The position numbers and the translations under genes were made by a program. A stretch of 9,753 nt of DNA. Source: an uncultured Paraprevotella sp. GTDB taxonomy: Bacteria > Bacteroidota > Bacteroidia > Bacteroidales > Bacteroidaceae. The notes under the pieces are model-generated. The model saw only the letters and a program-made list of their open reading frames with translations. It was not told the DNA's origin and ran no database searches. Shown one piece after another: positions 1 through 6,818 of the stretch. Within the stretch, counting starts at the first letter, position 1. Every line of letters starts with the position of its first letter. The stretch covers positions 1 to 9,753 of the forward strand of contig CAAFWT010000039.1 of assembly GCA_900766785.1 (NCBI GenBank), in the 5' to 3' direction.

Positions 1-162
1 CACATGCCAGCCTTCATCCACCTGGCCAACAAAGCGTACCAGCAACTTCCCATCAGGTGTCTTCTCGTCTACCACGCGAAATGTGACTGGGCTCTTAAAC
101 TGTGCCAGGCACGGCACCACAAGACCCACTAACGTGAGTAGCAGAAAAAGAAGTCTTTTCAT
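1..162 (-). CDS. Secreted DsbD-like protein, N-terminal fragment (3' end outside window)
   Basis: Only the first 54 codons are in the window, reading from the ATG at 162 to 160 and running off the left edge. The translation starts with a short basic stretch (MKR), a leucine-rich hydrophobic core to about residue 17, and a plausible signal peptidase I site after CLA at residues 18-20, before Gln21. The mature part (FKSPVTFRVVDEKT, then LLVRFVGQVDEGWHV) resembles the start of the periplasmic N-terminal domain of Bacteroidota DsbD-type thiol:disulfide interchange proteins, which typically have a short beta-strand ending in a GWHVY-like motif. Such proteins pass electrons from the cytoplasm across the inner membrane to periplasmic thiol proteins. 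The catalytic cysteines would lie outside the window, so the function is inferred from the N-terminus alone. It lies 195 bases downstream of the YfhO gene and has its own -7 box at 203-210, so it probably starts a separate transcript. A different secreted protein with a similar domain cannot be excluded. Confidence 0.55.
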   Translation of the reverse strand, partial: MKRLLFLLLTLVGLVVPCLAQFKSPVTFRVVDEKTPDGKLLVRFVGQVDEGWHV

Positions 163-202
163 AAAATATACTCTATAATCCGGATTCCGTTAAACTGAAC
201 CG

Positions 203-210
203 CAAACTTA
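203..210 (-). promoter_or_regulatory. Bacteroidota -7 promoter box for the DsbD-like gene
   Basis: On the minus strand this reads TAAGTTTG, a full match to the Bacteroidota sigma-ABfr -7 consensus TAnnTTTG. It is 40 bases upstream of the ATG at 162, leaving a short leader. No convincing -33 TTTG was seen 19 to 21 bases further upstream, although a T-rich tract (211-218 on the plus strand is A-rich) abuts the box. The position and the exact match support a promoter; the missing -33 lowers confidence. Confidence 0.5.
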
Positions 211-357
211 CAAAAAAAATTGCACATTCTTCTCCTCTATCTCTTGATTTTTACCTTTGCATGCACTTCCACGCATTGGCTATCCAATCAAGAGGCATTC
301 AATACCCATGCAAGAGGTTTATCACAGAACACTTTCTTTCCTCTTTTGACATTTACC

Positions 358-2910
358 TCATGCAGATTGTCCACGGCGCGACCTACGAAGGCTCACAAGA
401 CCATAAATGAGAGTGAGGACAACAAGCAAAGCCAAAGCTATATAGGCAATGGTCTCTGTCACTTGCACACTCTTGGGATAGAAACTCATCACGATAGAGT
501 GTTTGCCGGCTGGCACTTGAATAGCACGCAGGACATAATTGACACGAGCTATAGGTGTCTCCTTGCCGTCAATAGTGCATGACCATCCAGGATAATAGAT
601 ATCACTAAAGACTACCACACCGCCCTTGGTTGAGGTGGCCTCATAAGCCAACCGATTTGCTTCGTATTCCTTAAGTACAACGAATGACGTGCTATCCTGC
701 TCGGAAGAAGAGCCCAGGATGTCCTGGAAGCATTCGTTGGCAACTGCCGTATGCTTGGGATTAATCTCTCTCAGACTGGCAATCTCTGCATCAGCATCCT
801 GCACATAACGCACCTCGGGCACGTACCACGCATTTCCTGCAGCCCAGGGATTAGGTACAGCCATCTTATGACCATCCTTGGTTCCCAGGATAACCCACGC
901 GGTATTGAGCATATTCAGCACGGGGAACAGGCTGTCCCCATTGCACTCTTGGAGTTCACCACGAGTGTCAACAATAGCTCTGTTGATGCGCCCCATCTCC
1001 TGATGTATATGTTCCTCTATGAGTTCCTGATAGCGACGTAGCTTGGCAGGATGATATCCGCCGATACTCTTGTGGTAATAGGAAGTGGTATTGTCATTAA
1101 AGGTGCTCACCGTGAGATTGAGCACACGATTGTATGCACCCTGGTTGGCAGCCAGTATCATCTCGTCGGCCTCTGTCTGCTGAAGCTCCTGCATGCGTGC
1201 CGAGGGAGCAGAGAACATGCCATCATTGAGATAGCGCTTATTCACTCCCCACATATCTGCCAGACACAAGATAATGAGACAGATGACCATGGGCACCTCC
1301 TTGATACGTTTCCACCTATATGCCAACAGCACCAGAGCGCCCACGCCCACCACAATAAAACTTCTCATGGCATCGGCCGTGAACATGGCTCTACGCATGT
1401 CCGACATATTGCGAAGTATATCGGCAGAGAGTTGCTGAGGTATGTATCCCGCCTCCACATACTGGCGCATATAGCTCTGGTCGGCACTGGAAAGATAATC
1501 TCCAAAGAACAGATCAGGCATCAGCCAGAAGAGCAAGGCCACACCTCCCGTCAGAGCAAAGCTGAGGGTAAGATAATGCTTGCGGGGGAAATGCCACCTC
1601 TCACTCTTTCCCTCCAGACAGGCAGGGTCTTCCACAAGTTTCTTCAGAGCAAGCATAGCCAGCAAGGGGATGGTGAACTCGGCAATGACAAGTATACTGG
1701 CCACGGTGCGGAACTTATCATACATGGGGATATAATCCAGGAAGAAGTCTGTGAATCCCATGAAATTCTTTCCCCACGACAAGAGGATACTCAAGATGGT
1801 GGCTGCCAGCAAGCACCACTTCATGGGGCCACGTACTATGAAAAGGCCCAGGATGAAAAGCATCAGCACGAAAGCACCCACATAGACGGGTCCGCTCGTG
1901 CCAGGCTGTTCTCCCCAATACTGAGTGAATGCCTGATAGATGGGTGAGTAGTTGGCATTGGCATGCTCCATGGCCGTTTTGCTGGCTGCAAGCGGCATGC
2001 TGGCTCCTCCCTTGGTGTTGGGCACGAGCAAGGTCCAAGTCTCACCGAGTCCGTAACTCCACATGGTGATATAACTGCGCTCCAATCCGCTGCTGGTCTG
2101 GTCGGCAGGATTCTTGGTTTTCTGTGTCAGCTCGCTCTTGCCTCGCATGCTCTCTTTACTATACTCCCACGTATGGTAGAGATTGCTCATGTTGATGGCG
2201 ATGCCCAGCAGACCGCCCACAGCAAAGCATGCTGTAGCCTTTGTCCACCTGCCCAATGTATGCTTCTTGATGGCATCGGCCAGATAAGCCAGCAACATGA
2301 ATCCCATGACAAAGAGGAAGTAATAGGTCATCTGCACATGATTGCTCAGTATCTGCAAGGCTGTGAACAAGGCTGTGACGATGATGCCAGGCAGATAACG
2401 CCCTTTATAGCACAATACCATTCCGGCTATGGTGGGCGGTATAAAACTCAGCGTAAGCAGTTTCCATATATGACCCGCAGCGATAATGATGAAATAATAA
2501 CTGCTGAAGGCCCACAACACAGCGCCCAAGGCAGCCATCCACACACGGAAATCAAATGCACGCAACAGGATATAGAAGCCCAGCAACATCATGAACACAT
2601 AGGCAGCCACAGCAGGAAGGCCCAACTGATACACCTTCTCAAACACGGAAAGCACATCGGTGCTGTCATAGCTGGGACTCATCTGATAGGTAGGCATACC
2701 ACCAAAGAGGCTGTTGGTCCAGCGTGTGCGCTCACCATGATGCGTCTCACGATAATGATTCATCTCCACACTACTTCCTGCAGGAGCACTATGGTCATGT
2801 CCCGACAGTACCAGACCATCCCTGATGGGCGTGAAGAAATAAGACACGCTGATGGCCACAAAGAGGATGATGGCCAACACGTCGGGCAGAACTCTTCTAA
2901 TCTTAATCAT
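358..2910 (-). CDS. YfhO-family multi-pass membrane protein
   Basis: This 850-residue protein is recognised as a Bacteroidales YfhO-family membrane protein. After a first membrane segment (about residues 9-27) comes an extracytoplasmic loop with the conserved stretch RWTNSLFGGMPTYQ (residues 63-76), then many hydrophobic helices (for example about 99-118, 123-145, 155-170, 176-192, 197-212, 341-360, 366-378, 403-424, 448-465, 518-532 and 540-553). A large soluble region follows (about 560-815) holding the family's C-terminal signature, SDIYYPGWSCTIDG at about 769-782 and VPAGKHSIVMSFYP at about 799-812. A last helix (about 821-841) ends in a basic tail, RRSRRGQSA. In Firmicutes, YfhO has been linked to glycosylation of lipoteichoic acid and the architecture resembles GT-C glycosyltransferases; the substrate in Bacteroidota, which lack lipoteichoic acid, is unknown. 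I chose the ATG at 2910; a TTG two codons upstream (2916) is possible but less likely. It lies downstream of the rpsO terminator, with no clear promoter seen in the 83 bases between. Confidence 0.85.
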   Translation of the reverse strand: MIKIRRVLPDVLAIILFVAISVSYFFTPIRDGLVLSGHDHSAPAGSSVEMNHYRETHHGERTRWTNSLFGGMPTYQMSPSYDSTDVLSVFEKVYQLGLPAVAAYVFMMLLGFYILLRAFDFRVWMAALGAVLWAFSSYYFIIIAAGHIWKLLTLSFIPPTIAGMVLCYKGRYLPGIIVTALFTALQILSNHVQMTYYFLFVMGFMLLAYLADAIKKHTLGRWTKATACFAVGGLLGIAINMSNLYHTWEYSKESMRGKSELTQKTKNPADQTSSGLERSYITMWSYGLGETWTLLVPNTKGGASMPLAASKTAMEHANANYSPIYQAFTQYWGEQPGTSGPVYVGAFVLMLFILGLFIVRGPMKWCLLAATILSILLSWGKNFMGFTDFFLDYIPMYDKFRTVASILVIAEFTIPLLAMLALKKLVEDPACLEGKSERWHFPRKHYLTLSFALTGGVALLFWLMPDLFFGDYLSSADQSYMRQYVEAGYIPQQLSADILRNMSDMRRAMFTADAMRSFIVVGVGALVLLAYRWKRIKEVPMVICLIILCLADMWGVNKRYLNDGMFSAPSARMQELQQTEADEMILAANQGAYNRVLNLTVSTFNDNTTSYYHKSIGGYHPAKLRRYQELIEEHIHQEMGRINRAIVDTRGELQECNGDSLFPVLNMLNTAWVILGTKDGHKMAVPNPWAAGNAWYVPEVRYVQDADAEIASLREINPKHTAVANECFQDILGSSSEQDSTSFVVLKEYEANRLAYEATSTKGGVVVFSDIYYPGWSCTIDGKETPIARVNYVLRAIQVPAGKHSIVMSFYPKSVQVTETIAYIALALLVVLTLIYGLVSLRRSRRGQSA

Positions 2911-2993
2911 ATCCAATCTGTCTGTTTTCGTTTTTTTGTTCTCTCTTCCCGCGTTCTTTTCAGAAAAACTGTCGGAGGAAGCCTTTCAAACTG

Positions 2994-3030
2994 AAAAAAG
3001 CTGCAACCTCGGGTGGAGGAATGCAGCTTT
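2994..3030 (-). terminator. Rho-independent terminator of rpsO
   Basis: The inverted repeat AAAGCTGCA (2997-3005) and TGCAGCTTT (3022-3030) forms a perfect 9-bp outer stem. It continues after a small internal bulge into CCTC (3007-3010) paired with GAGG (3016-3019), with a GGGTG loop. In the minus-strand transcript the hairpin ends in a run of six U residues (2999 down to 2994). It begins 33 bases after the rpsO stop codon. It should separate rpsO from the downstream YfhO gene, at least partly. On the plus strand the hairpin is not followed by a T-run, so it is directional. Confidence 0.85.
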
Positions 3031-3063
3031 AGAGTTTCATCTTTGGTAAGCAGAGCTGCGCGA

Positions 3064-3333
3064 TTACTTACGCAGACCCAGTGCCTTGACGATAGCACGA
3101 TAGCGATTGATATCGCGGCTCTTCAGATAGTTGAGGAGACTGCGACGCTTACCTACGAGACCAGTCAAAGCACGCTCTGTGCTGTGGTCCTTACGGTTCT
3201 GCTTCATGTGCTCTGTCAGATGAGCAATACGGTAGGTGAAGAGAGCTATCTGACTCTCTGCGCTTCCTGTGTCCTTACTGCCCTGACCATACTGGGTGAA
3301 AATCTCTACCTTCTTGGTTGAATCCAAATACAT
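3064..3333 (-). CDS. rpsO: 30S ribosomal protein S15
   Basis: The 89-residue product has the standard length of bacterial S15. It carries the family's recognisable core: DTGSAESQIALFTYRI (residues 21-36), the RNA-contacting LTEHMKQNRKDHSTERAL segment (39-56), and GKRRSLLNYL (61-70), ending in a basic tail YRAIVKALGLRK. S15 is a primary binder of the central domain of 16S rRNA and helps organise the small-subunit platform. The gene is flanked by a Bacteroidota-type promoter upstream and an intrinsic terminator downstream, so it looks monocistronic. There is no ribosomal-protein or pnp neighbour in the window; in Proteobacteria rpsO commonly precedes pnp, whereas here a membrane protein gene follows. 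The ATG at 3333 gives the normal N-terminus. Recognition is certain from the sequence. Confidence 0.97.
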   Translation of the reverse strand: MYLDSTKKVEIFTQYGQGSKDTGSAESQIALFTYRIAHLTEHMKQNRKDHSTERALTGLVGKRRSLLNYLKSRDINRYRAIVKALGLRK

Positions 3334-3407
3334 GACTTTACTGTCTGTTTAGTGAAACTTGTTTGACGTGCTGCACCACTCATCGGAACAGCCTCGCAAA
3401 TGCGGTG

Positions 3408-3439
3408 CAAAGGTACTAACTTTTTCATACTCACAGCAA
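3408..3439 (-). promoter_or_regulatory. rpsO promoter (-7 TACCTTTG with -33 TTG)
   Basis: On the minus strand the box TACCTTTG (3415 down to 3408) matches the Bacteroidota -7 consensus TAnnTTTG exactly. A TTG (3439 down to 3437) lies 21 bases upstream, within the usual spacing for the -33 element; a TTTG (3443 down to 3440) is three bases further out. Transcription would start around 3400, giving a leader of roughly 65 to 70 bases before the rpsO ATG at 3333. This is the best-formed promoter in the window. Confidence 0.7.
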
Positions 3440-3462
3440 CAAATCCACAAAAATCTCTCATC

Positions 3463-3480
3463 GGGAAGCATTATCCTCCC
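3463..3480 (-). terminator. Possible weak terminator after rhaD
   Basis: GGGAAG (3463-3468) and CCTCCC (3475-3480) can form a 6-bp stem with one G-U pair and a six-base loop in the minus-strand transcript. A U5 run (3453 down to 3449) follows only after a nine-base gap, so this is a poor intrinsic terminator. It lies 70 bases beyond the rhaD stop codon and just upstream of the rpsO promoter, the place where a terminator for the rha transcript would be expected. No better hairpin was seen in the 216 bases between rhaD and rpsO. Confidence 0.25.
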
Positions 3481-3549
3481 TGATTTGTCCCTTGCGCTAT
3501 GGGTATTCCGTGTTCTCTGTGCACGTATCTTCCAGCCGGGGAGGGCAAC

Positions 3550-4371
3550 TTAGCAGGGACGAGATTTGGGCAGGTGGAACACTTCCTGCACAGCCTTCAT
3601 GGCTTCCTCAGTCATTCCGTCTGGCTCAGAACCCATATTACGGGCACACATATAGATATTGGCAGCCTTGCAGAGAACGTCAGTCTGGTCGAAGGCATCC
3701 ATGATGTCTACACCCACAGATACCGTACCATGCTTCTCCCACAGTACCACATCATGTGTCTTGATCTGCTCCAGAGTGGCATCTGCCAGTTCTATGGAGC
3801 CTGGCATGGCATAAGGTACCACGCCTATTCCCAGAGGAGCAAAAGCCAAGGTCTCGGGAATCATGGACCAGAGTACTCGTGTCATTTCATCGGAGCGCAG
3901 GAAACGCTGGATGTGCGACATGGCCACCAGTTCGATGGGATGGGTGTGGAGTGTAGCCTTATAGATGCTGCCTGTCCCTATCAGATAATCCTGCAGGGAG
4001 AGATGTGAGGGAAGTTCGCTGGTGGGCATCACGGCGTTGTCGGCAATTATCTCATACGAAGCACAGTCCTCACAAATGCGGATGATGGAACCATTCTCCA
4101 TCGGACGCCGAGCAAGGTCACGCATACGCTTTCCCGTTCCCTTGGCATAGAAGTATTTTCCCTTCAGATTGGGCAGAATCTTGCCTATCTGCTTGGCAGG
4201 AGCAATGGCAGGCATGGAGCGAATCTCTTCATCAACAAACTCTGTCACGTTGACGGTAATATTACCTCCGTTTCTCTCTGCCCATCCTTTCTCCCACAAG
4301 TAACCTGCCACCTCGGCAATCTGTTCCACTACAGCCGCCAACCCTGGACGGCCGTCCAATATACTCTTCAT
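3550..4371 (-). CDS. rhaD: L-rhamnulose-1-phosphate aldolase
   Basis: This 273-residue class II aldolase cleaves L-rhamnulose 1-phosphate into dihydroxyacetone phosphate and L-lactaldehyde in the cytoplasm. The family signature is complete. NGGNIT at residues 34-39 and GTGKRM at 78-83 fit the phosphate-binding and glycine-rich loops. Glu119 lies in PTSELPSHL (116-124). The zinc-binding histidines are His142 and His144 in LHTHP and His214 in WEKHG. Glu173 in IPETLAF matches a further conserved acidic position. Length and spacing agree with RhaD of Escherichia coli (Glu117, His141, His143, Glu171, His212) with only a one- to two-residue offset. The ATG at 4371 is preceded by a run of alternating A and T with no Shine-Dalgarno sequence. 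It is the last gene of the rha cluster, separated from rhaT by 113 bases that hold a hairpin, a wider gap than rhaB-rhaA or rhaA-rhaT. Expression may therefore differ from the upstream genes. Confidence 0.95.
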   Translation of the reverse strand: MKSILDGRPGLAAVVEQIAEVAGYLWEKGWAERNGGNITVNVTEFVDEEIRSMPAIAPAKQIGKILPNLKGKYFYAKGTGKRMRDLARRPMENGSIIRICEDCASYEIIADNAVMPTSELPSHLSLQDYLIGTGSIYKATLHTHPIELVAMSHIQRFLRSDEMTRVLWSMIPETLAFAPLGIGVVPYAMPGSIELADATLEQIKTHDVVLWEKHGTVSVGVDIMDAFDQTDVLCKAANIYMCARNMGSEPDGMTEEAMKAVQEVFHLPKSRPC

Positions 4372-4400
4372 ATTATATATATATACATTATTTATTATAT

Positions 4401-4440
4401 AAGACCTCTCCCGCTTCTTCTGAGGAGCGAGAGAGGTTTT
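4401..4440. terminator. Strong hairpin between rhaT and rhaD
   Basis: AAGACCTCTC (4401-4410) pairs with GAGAGGTTTT (4431-4440), with one G-T pair. After a single C/A mismatch the stem continues as CGCT (4412-4415) with AGCG (4426-4429) around a ten-base loop. In the plus-strand sense the stem ends in a T5 run, a classic intrinsic terminator shape, but no plus-strand gene leads into it. In the minus-strand sense, the direction of the rha genes, the stem is preceded by an A-run and followed by CTTATATAAT, a weak U-tract. It could reduce read-through from rhaT into rhaD, protect the upstream mRNA's 3' end, or block antisense transcription. The structure is clear; the role is inference. Confidence 0.55.
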
Positions 4441-4472
4441 TCTCTTGATTTTGTCTGTTGGTCTTATGACTG

Positions 4473-4484
4473 TGGATTAATCCA
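4473..4484. repeat. 12-bp perfect palindrome next to the rhaT stop codon
   Basis: TGGATTAATCCA is an exact palindrome directly abutting the rhaT stop codon (4485-4487). Without a loop it would not form a stable RNA hairpin, but such dyads can be protein-binding sites. A 12-bp palindrome can also arise by chance in a window of this length, and no second copy was noticed. Confidence 0.3.
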
Positions 4485-5519
4485 TCAGATAAGCTGCGGC
4501 AGGAAACTGCTGGCAATCAGTACTACCAGACCCAGAATCAGGACCGCGATGGTCAAGGACGAACATCCCTTCCACTCCTTGAGGATGATACCCCACACGT
4601 TGCTAAACGTCACATTCAACGCCATCAGTATGCAGAACGAGAGTGTCATCAGCGTGTCTGACTCGACGAGGAAGCCTTTGGCCAGCGAAAGGCCGAAGAA
4701 CTGGCTGTACCACAAAGCACCAGCCAACACGCAGAAGAAGAGGTTGTTGATCCACACATTCCCCTTACGGTAATCTGACCAAGTGCCGTTCTTATGATTC
4801 TGATAGAAGCAGTAGATGGCATTCGTGGCAAATCCTCCGAGGGTCACCAGGAAGGTGGCAGGCAGAGTTTTGAACACATCTGGGGTCAGTTCACCGAAAT
4901 TGATTCCCTCACCAAAGGCCAGACCTACATTGAAGCATCCGCTCATGAAACCAGCCAGGAGGGCTATCACTATTCCTCGTGGAAAGTTGAAGTCCTTCAC
5001 CGCAGCCTTCTTCTCCTCCTCGGACAATGTGGATGCCTTCATGGAACCAGCAATGCCTATGATGGCAATACCCAGCAGGGTGACAGCCACGCCCAACAGT
5101 ACCGAAGTGGTCAGACTGGCCAAGGCTCCCTGCTCTGGGAAGAAGATATTGAGCAGGATGGGACCCATCACTGTACCCAGTCCAGCACATGTTCCCAAGG
5201 CAATACTCTGTCCCAAGGCCACGCCCAGGTAACGCATGGAGAGGCCAAAGGTGAGACCGCCCACACCCCACAGAACACCAAAGAGGATGGTCATGCCGAT
5301 ATTGAAAGAGTTCTCCGAAGAGACAAGTTCACAGAGGCAATGTCCCTCTGGAACAGCCAGGAGTGCGCCCAGCAAAGGCAGGATCAACCAGGCAAAGGCG
5401 CCCTGCACAATCCAATAACTCTCCCAACTCCATTGCTTGATCTTGTTGATGGGCACATAGCTGCTTGACTGGCAGAATGCGCCAGCTGCTATTATCAACA
5501 GTCCGATGAGAATATTCAT
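4485..5519 (-). CDS. rhaT: L-rhamnose/H+ symporter
   Basis: This 344-residue inner-membrane protein has the same length as the E. coli RhaT permease and the same signature near the N-terminus: a small-residue helix (2-18), then YVPINKIKQWSWESYW (21-36), which corresponds to the conserved KKVKKWSWE region of the family. Ten hydrophobic segments can be drawn at about 2-18, 36-56, 73-96, 100-126, 134-158, 180-205, 218-238, 257-275, 287-308 and 322-340, with a charged cytoplasmic loop at about 160-178 (KASTLSEEEKKAAVKDF). It imports L-rhamnose, with protons, from the periplasm for the adjacent catabolic enzymes. The ATG at 5519 begins 15 bases after the rhaA stop codon, so the two genes are almost certainly co-transcribed. 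The protein ends FLPQLI with no extra domain. Confidence 0.95.
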   Translation of the reverse strand: MNILIGLLIIAAGAFCQSSSYVPINKIKQWSWESYWIVQGAFAWLILPLLGALLAVPEGHCLCELVSSENSFNIGMTILFGVLWGVGGLTFGLSMRYLGVALGQSIALGTCAGLGTVMGPILLNIFFPEQGALASLTTSVLLGVAVTLLGIAIIGIAGSMKASTLSEEEKKAAVKDFNFPRGIVIALLAGFMSGCFNVGLAFGEGINFGELTPDVFKTLPATFLVTLGGFATNAIYCFYQNHKNGTWSDYRKGNVWINNLFFCVLAGALWYSQFFGLSLAKGFLVESDTLMTLSFCILMALNVTFSNVWGIILKEWKGCSSLTIAVLILGLVVLIASSFLPQLI

Positions 5520-5534
5520 AGCTTACTGATCTAA

Positions 5535-6791
5535 TTAGCCACGTTTGCTGGTTACGTTAGCCTCATAAGAGTCTATTTCCTTCATGAAATCCTGACCCAC
5601 GGGCACGTTGTTGCGAACACAGAACTCATCATATACAGCCTGCCAGGGCATGGCCTTCTGTTCCTCGATGAGACCAAGCACACGATAGCCCTCACCCTTG
5701 AGCTCAGCCTCGCTAATGGTGGTCTTGGGCTCCAGCAGGGCACGCAACATGCACTTCTGAGCAGAGCGTGAACCTATCACGTAAGCACCTATGCGGTTGA
5801 TGCTTCCATCGAAGAAGTCCAGACCATAATGAACACGGTCAAGAGCACCTGCGCGTACGATTTCGGAGAAGAGTTCCTGAGTGGTGTCGTCCATGATGGT
5901 CACATGGTCGCTGTCCCAACGGACAGGACGGCTCACGTGCAACATCAGCTCGGGAACGAACTGCAGAACGGCACTTACCTTATCAGCAGGAACCTCTGTG
6001 GGATGATAGTGACCAGTATCGATGGTCAGTATCTTGTGGTTCTGTGCAGCATAGGCAGTATAGAAATCATGTGAGCCAACAGTGAAGCTCTCCAGGCCGA
6101 TACCGAACACCTTACCCTCGATACAGTCCTTCATCATGGGCTGCTCCTTGGCAAAGATCTCGTCGAGAGACTTCTTCAGCAAACTGCGGTAAAGCATATG
6201 GTTCACACTCACGTCCTTGCAACCATCATGCACCCACAGGTTCATGATACAGGGATCGCCCTGAGCCTCACCCATGGCATTGGCTATCTCACGGCAACGC
6301 TTGGTATGCTCTACCCAGAAGGAACGGATACCCTCATCGGGATTGGAGAGAGACAGACTGCCGCTCTTGGGATGAGAGAAGCTGCTGGAGTTGAAATCCA
6401 GTTTGGTATCGTTCTCCTTAGCCCAATCAATCCATGACTGGAAGTATTCCACGGTCACCTCATCGCGGTCCACCACCTTACCCTTGAAATCACCATATAT
6501 CTCATGCAGGTTCAGACGATGATTACCAGGTATCAGACTCTTGGCCTCCAGGATATCAGAACGCAGTTCGTCGATGTTTGTAGCCTTGCCAGGATAGTTA
6601 CCTGTACTCTGTATGCCACCGCTCAAGGCTCCTGCCTGAACTTCAAAGCCTGTCACGTCATCGGCCTGCCAGCAATGGAGTGAGAGGTGGAAATCCTGCA
6701 ACTGTTTCAGAACAGACTCTGTGTCGACACCTATCTCCGCATAGCGTTCCTTGGCTATCTCATAGGCTTTTCTTACTAATTCTTCTTTCAT
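5535..6791 (-). CDS. rhaA: L-rhamnose isomerase (rhaI in Bacteroides naming)
   Basis: This 418-residue cytoplasmic enzyme interconverts L-rhamnose and L-rhamnulose, the first intracellular step of the pathway. It matches RhaA along its whole length (E. coli RhaA is about 419 residues). The metal-binding and catalytic positions of the family are all present: Glu234 in GIGLESF, Asp258 and His261 in DTGHYHPTE (258-266), His285 in HVSRP, Asp293 and Asp295 in RWDSDH (291-296), and Asp325 in GLDFFDGSINR (323-333). The N-terminal barrel region includes LSLHCWQADDVTGFE (36-50) and the C-terminus ends in SKRG, as in other family members. The ATG at 6791 is 27 bases after the rhaB stop codon, and rhaT follows after 15 bases, supporting one operon. 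No frameshift or missing residue was seen. Confidence 0.97.
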   Translation of the reverse strand: MKEELVRKAYEIAKERYAEIGVDTESVLKQLQDFHLSLHCWQADDVTGFEVQAGALSGGIQSTGNYPGKATNIDELRSDILEAKSLIPGNHRLNLHEIYGDFKGKVVDRDEVTVEYFQSWIDWAKENDTKLDFNSSSFSHPKSGSLSLSNPDEGIRSFWVEHTKRCREIANAMGEAQGDPCIMNLWVHDGCKDVSVNHMLYRSLLKKSLDEIFAKEQPMMKDCIEGKVFGIGLESFTVGSHDFYTAYAAQNHKILTIDTGHYHPTEVPADKVSAVLQFVPELMLHVSRPVRWDSDHVTIMDDTTQELFSEIVRAGALDRVHYGLDFFDGSINRIGAYVIGSRSAQKCMLRALLEPKTTISEAELKGEGYRVLGLIEEQKAMPWQAVYDEFCVRNNVPVGQDFMKEIDSYEANVTSKRG

Positions 6792-6818
6792 AAAAGTAAT
6801 GTGTATGTGTTTATTAAG

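Noticed and set aside
241..345. Inverted repeats CTCTTGAT (241-248)/ATCAAGAG (287-294) and AAGAGG (312-317)/CCTCTT (340-345) after the YfhO gene
   Set aside because: Stems are only 6 to 8 bp with loops of 22 to 38 bases and no following U-run in the minus-strand direction, so they do not support a terminator or regulatory RNA.
1963..2994. Long plus-strand open frame of 343 codons opposite the YfhO gene, and a 298-codon one at 1051-1947
   Set aside because: The translations are rich in His, Gln and Cys without a domain or coherent hydrophobic pattern, and they lie entirely or mostly antisense to a well-recognised gene. They are explained by stop-poor codon use on the opposite strand.
3372..3409. 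TGCACC/GGTGCA inverted repeat around the rpsO transcription start
   Set aside because: One arm overlaps the -7 box, so it would lie upstream of the expected transcript and could not form an mRNA hairpin; the six-base dyad is probably incidental.
4794..5468. Plus-strand open frame of 224 codons (and an overlapping 138-codon one) opposite rhaT
   Set aside because: Composition (Gln, His, Gly, Ser rich) is typical of the reverse complement of a hydrophobic membrane protein gene; no start signal or family match.
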